A model generated the notes under the pieces. That model worked only from the letters and a program-made list of their open reading frames with translations, searched no databases and was not told where the DNA came from. A stretch of 11,334 nt of DNA from Phycisphaerae bacterium (lineage in GTDB: Bacteria > Planctomycetota > Phycisphaerae > UBA1845). Positions 7,711-11,334 of the stretch are shown one piece after another. Where the stretch lies: positions 1 through 11,334 of the forward strand of contig JANQGB010001188.1 of the NCBI GenBank assembly GCA_028277545.1. The letters run 5' to 3'. Within the stretch, counting starts at the first letter, position 1; each line of letters starts with the position of its first letter. Position numbers and translations under genes: made by a program.

Positions 7711-8456
7711 CGAGCCCCGGGAGTCTTCTTGGTGCGCCGGGCGGTCTTCTTGCCAGCGGCCTTCTTGTTCGTGGCCTTCTTCTCTTTCGCCGCTTTGCTC
7801 TTCTTGGCCTGCCCCTTGGCCGACTGCTTGGCTGCCCGCTCGGCGTGTTCCTCGACCAGCTTCCCCATGGCGTCGCAGAAAAACCGGCCCTCAGCGGCGG
7901 GGATGTTGCGTTCCAGGAAGGCCTGCACCTCCGCCACACTGGCCGCCTGGTCCACCAGGTCCGCCGCCCGAAGGGCCTCCAGCAGCGGGTTGCTGACCGG
8001 AATCGCGTGGGCGCCCAGGCTTCGCATCAGCACCAGTGCGACCGCGAACGGGGTCGCCCCGTTGAGTGATTCCAGGTACTGCCGCGCCTCCCGGCGCCCG
8101 CGAGTGCTGAGCGACTCGAGGCTGACACGGTGCTCCCGTTGAAAGATGTCATTTAGAGACCGCCGTATGTTGCGTGCACACTCCGTGCTATTGGGCACTG
8201 ACCGGCGTATCACGGCCGCAATCTCGTGCACCGAGGACACACGCACCTCGTTCAGATCGATCATCTGGGCGGTAAGCTGGCGCAGGGCCTTGGCGGCATC
8301 CGAAGAGTCACCCTCCGCTCCCAGCAATCCCAGCATGAGTTGCTCGAGCGGATCGACCAGCTCCGGCGGATCCGGAGAAGCATCGTCCGTAGCGGCGCCG
8401 CGCAGGCGCTTGTACACTTTCTTGACCCGCTTGGCGTACTCGGTTCCCCCTTTCAT
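7707..8456 (-). CDS. Endonuclease III-fold (HhH-GPD-like) protein lacking catalytic residues, with H1-like tail
   Basis: The product has 249 residues. Residues about 35-205 look like the helical HhH-GPD fold of endonuclease III: a helix DPLEQLMLGLLGAEG resembling the family's N-terminal helix, a hairpin-like turn LNGATPFAVALVL (131-143), then AIPVSNPLLEAL and a helix around IPAAEGRFFC. In endonuclease III the turn is LPGVGRKTA with catalytic lysine, followed by VDTH with catalytic aspartate. By alignment these positions are Phe137 and Ser155 here, and the four-cysteine iron-sulfur motif is absent. The C-terminal 40 residues (about 208-249) are almost only Lys, Ala, Arg, Thr and Gly, like histone H1 tails, suggesting nucleic-acid binding. 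I infer a non-enzymatic DNA- or RNA-binding protein. The start overlaps the rbfA stop in ATGA, with GAGGAAG just upstream. The fold assignment is by eye and could be wrong. Confidence 0.75.
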   Translation of the reverse strand: MKGGTEYAKRVKKVYKRLRGAATDDASPDPPELVDPLEQLMLGLLGAEGDSSDAAKALRQLTAQMIDLNEVRVSSVHEIAAVIRRSVPNSTECARNIRRSLNDIFQREHRVSLESLSTRGRREARQYLESLNGATPFAVALVLMRSLGAHAIPVSNPLLEALRAADLVDQAASVAEVQAFLERNIPAAEGRFFCDAMGKLVEEHAERAAKQSAKGQAKKSKAAKEKKATNKKAAGKKTARRTKKTPGAR

Positions 8457-8863
8457 GTTCCGTCTTCCTCGGGAGCGTCGGGGTCATCCGGGGGCGCAGC
8501 CGCGTCCGCCGGGCCGTGTTCTTTCATGGTCTCGTCAATGATGCGCATAGTGTTGGCCGCCTTCTTGAGCGAGTCGTCAAGCAGGAAGCGGACCTCGGGA
8601 CATCGGCGCACGGTCAGTTGCCGGGCCACCATCCGCTGCACGTGACCGACCGCGTGAGTCAGGCCGGCCAGCGTCCGGCGTGCCTCCGCCGGCGCGCCCA
8701 GCACGCTCACGTACACCTTGGCCAACTGCAGGTCGCCAGAGACCTCCACCCTGGTGACGCTGGCCAACGGCGATATACGCGGGTCGCTCAGCCGGTGGGC
8801 CATCGCCTCACCGACGATGTTGCGAATGGTGCTGGCCATCTTGTCCACGCGATATGATCGCAT
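8453..8863 (-). CDS. rbfA: Ribosome-binding factor A
   Basis: This 136-residue protein matches RbfA, a small KH-fold factor that binds the immature 30S subunit and helps 16S rRNA 5'-end maturation. Diagnostic stretches are RVDKMASTIRNIVGEAM, LSDPRISPLASVTRVEVSGD, LQLAKVYVSVLG and the C-terminal CPEVRFLLDDSLKKA. An acidic, proline-rich tail after residue 115 is longer than usual. The start at 8863 is kept because MRSYRVDKM aligns with MRANRVGEQM of the B. subtilis protein; the ribosome binding site is weak. It begins 17 bases after the DUF503 stop, and its stop overlaps the next start. The infB-ylxP-rbfA order is the conserved arrangement in many bacteria. Confidence 0.95.
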   Translation of the reverse strand: MRSYRVDKMASTIRNIVGEAMAHRLSDPRISPLASVTRVEVSGDLQLAKVYVSVLGAPAEARRTLAGLTHAVGHVQRMVARQLTVRRCPEVRFLLDDSLKKAANTMRIIDETMKEHGPADAAAPPDDPDAPEEDGT

Positions 8864-8880
8864 TCGCCGGATGAGTCCTA

Positions 8881-9171
8881 TCAGAAGGTCTCGCGTTCGT
8901 AGTCGAGCAGAGAGGCGCCGCCCTGGCGGCGGACAAGTTCGACGATCTTGTCCAACTGGGCGTGGATGGAGGACGTCTCCGTGCCTACCACGGCCACGCC
9001 GAGTTCGACACGCTGTCTCGAATCAAGCGCCCCCACCTCCGCCACCGAAGCGTTGAAACGCCCCGCTATCCTGTCCTTGATACTCCTGACGACGCGCCTT
9101 TTGTCCTTGAGCGAATGCGATTCGTAGACCGCCAAGTCTATTCTCAGCACGCCCACGATCACGCCGAACAC
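8881..9171 (-). CDS. ylxP: DUF503 family protein (YlxP-type)
   Basis: This is a small protein of about 96 residues of the DUF503/YlxP family. Visible features are VIVGVLRIDLAVYESHSLKDKR, IKDRIAGRFNASVAEVG, and the alternating beta/alpha pattern ending LLDYERETF. The family is usually encoded between infB and rbfA, as here; a role in ribosome assembly or rbfA-linked function has been suggested for some members, but its chemistry is not settled. Starts are GTG only. The GTG at 9171 sits 4 bases after GAAGG. One at 9174 is too close to that site. One at 9162 gives the N-terminus closest to the B. subtilis protein (M-I-V-G-V-L) but has no ribosome binding site at normal distance. The gene follows the zinc-ribbon gene by about 20 bases. 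Confidence 0.9.
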   Translation of the reverse strand: MFGVIVGVLRIDLAVYESHSLKDKRRVVRSIKDRIAGRFNASVAEVGALDSRQRVELGVAVVGTETSSIHAQLDKIVELVRRQGGASLLDYERETF

Positions 9172-9193
9172 CACACCTTCGGGCCATGGACGA

Positions 9194-10396
9194 TCAGGGC
9201 CCTCGGCCGCCCCTGCGCCGGCCGGCCCCCGGCCGCGTATCTTCCACTTCTCTGACCGTCACCGCGCCATCGACCGGATGAACCAGGAAGCGAAGATAGC
9301 CCCCCTGGTCATCGAGACGATACATCACCTTGCCCACGTAACGCAGGGCATCGGTGATCAGCTTCCAGTCGGTCTTTGGCACGCCCGGATAGAAGGACAA
9401 CTCCCACTTCGTTTCCTCGTCGTTGACACCGTAGGCCCCCTTGTGCGGCAGAAACGGCATCAGCTCAACCAGCGGGCGGTCCGGCAGAAACAGCGCCGTC
9501 ACCGGCACCCAGTCTCCCTTGACCACCTCTACCTTGTACTTTCGCACCAGGTACACCGGCTTGTTGGGCAGCTCGACGGTCGTGACCTCTTCCGCGCCGT
9601 CGGGGAGGAAATAGTCCCTGAGTTCACGATCGGGGGCCCCCTGCCGAATGCGTGCACTGAGCGCGTCGTAGCCGGGATAGTCGCGCAGCCGCAAGTCGTT
9701 GATTCGAACCGCCACGGCTATCTCGTAGAGCCCCGGTCCGGGCTCCAGCTGGTTGTCCGGATCGCTGGCGTACGCCTGCTCGGCCTCGGGATCATCGAAA
9801 ATCTCTTCCGGGGCGTCAGGCGAGCATGCCCGGAAGCGCACCATCGCTCCGGGCGGGACCGAGTTCACGTAGATACCACCGCCGTTCTTCTTCTCCAGCT
9901 TCTTGGCCAACTTGCTGGCCAGGCCGATTCGGCCGCGCTGCTTACTCTTGCGGCGATCGCTGCCGCGTGAGCTGCGATCCTCGGAGCGCTTGGCGCTCCG
10001 CTCCTCGCGCTCCTCCTTCGGAACGCGATTGCTCACGTCCTGCCACGCCTGATACCCGTACTTGCCCGCCACAATCAGCACGATGATGATTATCGCGGCG
10101 TAGCCCATCTTCAGGGCCAGGGCAAAGGGATCGAAGCCGCCGCCGCCGGCGTCCCTGCCGATCACCGCCGGTTTGGGCTTGGTCTGCCGGCGAATCTTGC
10201 TCGCGGTTCCACCCTTGGTCGAGCCTCTGCCCCCACTTCCACCCGAATCTACCTCTGAGAACAGGAAATCGAGGTCATCCTCGTCATTCTGGGGGACTTG
10301 AGCTTCTCGCCCGCAGTACGAACACCTCACCACCTTGCCTTCGTCTTCGTCCTTCGCCCGGATGGTGTGGCCGCACTCCGCCTTGAATTCGATCAT
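9194..10396 (-). CDS. Zinc-ribbon, single-TM protein with PEGA-like region, unknown function
   Basis: The product has 400 residues from the ATG at 10396. It begins with a zinc-ribbon: ECGH (C8, H10), then CSYC (C25, C28), about 15 residues apart, a type common at the N-terminus of planctomycete proteins. A Gly/Ser/Lys-rich linker follows, then a transmembrane helix of about 16 residues (97-112; AAIIIIVLIVAG). Next is a very basic/acidic stretch rich in Arg, Ser, Glu and Lys (125-170), and from about 172 a region starting GIYVNSVPPGAMVRF that resembles a PEGA-type surface domain. The C-terminal part has no family I recognise. The zinc-ribbon is probably cytoplasmic and the C-terminal domain outside. 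The ATG at 10396 has AGGA close upstream and starts directly at the ribbon; an alternative ATG at 10414 adds six residues without a good binding site. It sits 42 bases after infB. Confidence 0.8.
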   Translation of the reverse strand: MIEFKAECGHTIRAKDEDEGKVVRCSYCGREAQVPQNDEDDLDFLFSEVDSGGSGGRGSTKGGTASKIRRQTKPKPAVIGRDAGGGGFDPFALALKMGYAAIIIIVLIVAGKYGYQAWQDVSNRVPKEEREERSAKRSEDRSSRGSDRRKSKQRGRIGLASKLAKKLEKKNGGGIYVNSVPPGAMVRFRACSPDAPEEIFDDPEAEQAYASDPDNQLEPGPGLYEIAVAVRINDLRLRDYPGYDALSARIRQGAPDRELRDYFLPDGAEEVTTVELPNKPVYLVRKYKVEVVKGDWVPVTALFLPDRPLVELMPFLPHKGAYGVNDEETKWELSFYPGVPKTDWKLITDALRYVGKVMYRLDDQGGYLRFLVHPVDGAVTVREVEDTRPGAGRRRGGRGP

Positions 10397-10417
10397 GGGT
10401 CCTGCCGCCCCCATCGG

Positions 10418-10437
10418 GGGTATCTACCCTGATACCC
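10418..10437. other. Hairpin immediately after infB stop
   Basis: Perfect 7-base arms GGGTATC (10418-10424) and GATACCC (10431-10437) flank a 6-base spacer, starting one base after the infB stop codon. On the minus-strand transcript the loop is AGGGTA. No T-run follows, so it is unlikely to be a full terminator. It might cause partial attenuation, protect an mRNA end after processing, or be incidental. It lies between infB and the zinc-ribbon gene, in the longest gap of the operon. Confidence 0.4.
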
Positions 10438-10438
10438 T

Positions 10439-11334
10439 CTACAACGAACGCGCAATCTTGACGATCTCGTATGCCTCTAGGACGTCACCCTGCTTGATGT
10501 CGTCAAATCCCTCCAGACGGATACCGCACTCCATCCCCATCCGAACTTCCTTGGCGTCATCCTTGAATCGCTTAAGAGAAGCAATCTCGCAGTCCTCGCG
10601 CATCACCACGCCCTCGCGGACCAGCCTGAGGGTGTGGTCGCGAGCCACGATGCCGTCGGTGACGTAACAGCCCGCCACGGCGCCGACCTTGCTGATCCGG
10701 AATACCTCGCGCACCTCCACCGTGGCCCGCTGTTCGCGCTTCTCCTCCGGAGCCAGCAGGCCCTCGAGAGCCTTGACCACGTCCTCGATCACATTGTAGA
10801 TGACCTTGTACTCGCGGACGTCTACGCCGTGCTCTTCGGCCAGCTTGCGCGTGGTCGAGCTCGGCGCCACCCGGAAGGCGATGACGATCGCGTCGGACGC
10901 GTCGGCCAGCAGGACGTCACCATCCGTGACAGCCCCAACCCCGGCGTGTCGGATGACCAGAGTGACCTGATCCTTGGGCAGTTGCCCCAGGGCGTGACGC
11001 AGGGCATCCACCGATCCGTCGACATCAGCCCGGATGATTACGTTCAGCTCGGGGATCTCGCCGGCGTCGCGCTGTTTGAACACGTCCTCCAGCGAACGGG
11101 CCTTCTGCGTCTGGCGCTGGGCCTGACCCCGGCGTTCCTGGCGTATCTCCTCGGCGATGGCCTTGGCTTGTTGCGGCGACTTGAGGCAGTACATCCGGTC
11201 CCCGGCCGACGGCACCTCGTCCAGCCCCCAGACCTCGCAGGGAATCGACGGACCCGCCTCTTTCAGACGCTTACCCTTGTCGTCCAGCAGAGCCCGCACT
11301 TTGCCGTAAGCATTGCCGCAGACCACGGTCATCC
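10439..11334 (-). CDS. infB: Translation initiation factor IF-2, C-terminal part (runs off right edge)
   Basis: The last 298 or so residues of IF-2 are present, the cytoplasmic GTPase that places initiator fMet-tRNA on the 30S subunit and promotes subunit joining. The G domain is outside the window. Visible are the end of domain II (MTVVCGNAYGKVRALLDDKG), a helical linker, domain C1 beginning ELNVIIRADVDGSVDALRHA (about 95 residues in), and the fMet-tRNA-binding domain C2 with VREVFRISKVGAVAGCYVTDG, the MECGI motif and the terminal GDVLEAYEIVKIARSL. The reading frame is open to the window edge, so the ATG at 11332 is internal, not the start. It is the upstream-most visible gene of the operon. 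Confidence 0.97.
   Translation of the reverse strand, partial: MTVVCGNAYGKVRALLDDKGKRLKEAGPSIPCEVWGLDEVPSAGDRMYCLKSPQQAKAIAEEIRQERRGQAQRQTQKARSLEDVFKQRDAGEIPELNVIIRADVDGSVDALRHALGQLPKDQVTLVIRHAGVGAVTDGDVLLADASDAIVIAFRVAPSSTTRKLAEEHGVDVREYKVIYNVIEDVVKALEGLLAPEEKREQRATVEVREVFRISKVGAVAGCYVTDGIVARDHTLRLVREGVVMREDCEIASLKRFKDDAKEVRMGMECGIRLEGFDDIKQGDVLEAYEIVKIARSL

Noticed and set aside
7720..7835. Low-complexity stretch near the end of the HhH-GPD-like gene as a DNA repeat element
   Set aside because: It is explained by the Lys/Ala-rich coding tail (repeated AAG and GCC codons) and has no regular unit.
7346..7939. Arg/Pro-rich 197-codon frame on the minus strand spanning the junction of the TPR and HhH-GPD-like genes
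   Set aside because: It is another frame of two well-supported genes, and its composition is typical of an out-of-frame GC-rich translation.

Overview
The window is GC-rich bacterial chromosomal DNA. It most likely comes from a planctomycete-type bacterium (Planctomycetota, perhaps the Phycisphaerae side). This rests on three protein architectures I associate with that phylum: a secreted DUF1573-thioredoxin fusion, a zinc-ribbon/single-membrane-helix protein, and a very long TPR lipoprotein. The taxonomic call is inference, because there is no rRNA or other marker gene here.

Layout. Positions 1-671 (minus) hold the N-terminal third of an Hsp70 of the HscC kind, which runs off the left edge; a plausible sigma70-type promoter lies in front of it. 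Positions 672-1245 are a non-coding divergent intergenic region with several dyad-symmetric elements. Positions 1246-3285 (plus) encode an exported DUF1573 protein fused to a thioredoxin-like domain with a CGFC active site. A strong hairpin at 3315-3354 sits between this gene and the convergent operon and probably terminates both.

From the right edge to 3430, everything on the minus strand reads as one tightly packed operon. Its order is infB (C-terminal part), a zinc-ribbon/membrane protein, a DUF503 (ylxP-type) protein, rbfA, a degenerate endonuclease III-fold protein with a lysine-rich tail, a 1172-residue TPR lipoprotein, and a yebC-family gene. Gaps are 42 bases or less, and two junctions are 4-base ATGA overlaps.

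How the genes fit together. infB, ylxP and rbfA are the conserved core of the bacterial nusA-infB operon (translation initiation and 30S maturation), and the YebC/TACO1 family also acts in translation. Interspersed are three genes outside that core: the zinc-ribbon/TM protein, the HhH-GPD-like protein without recognisable catalytic residues, and the TPR lipoprotein. These are the least explained part of the window. I saw no mobile element, CRISPR array, tRNA or rRNA.
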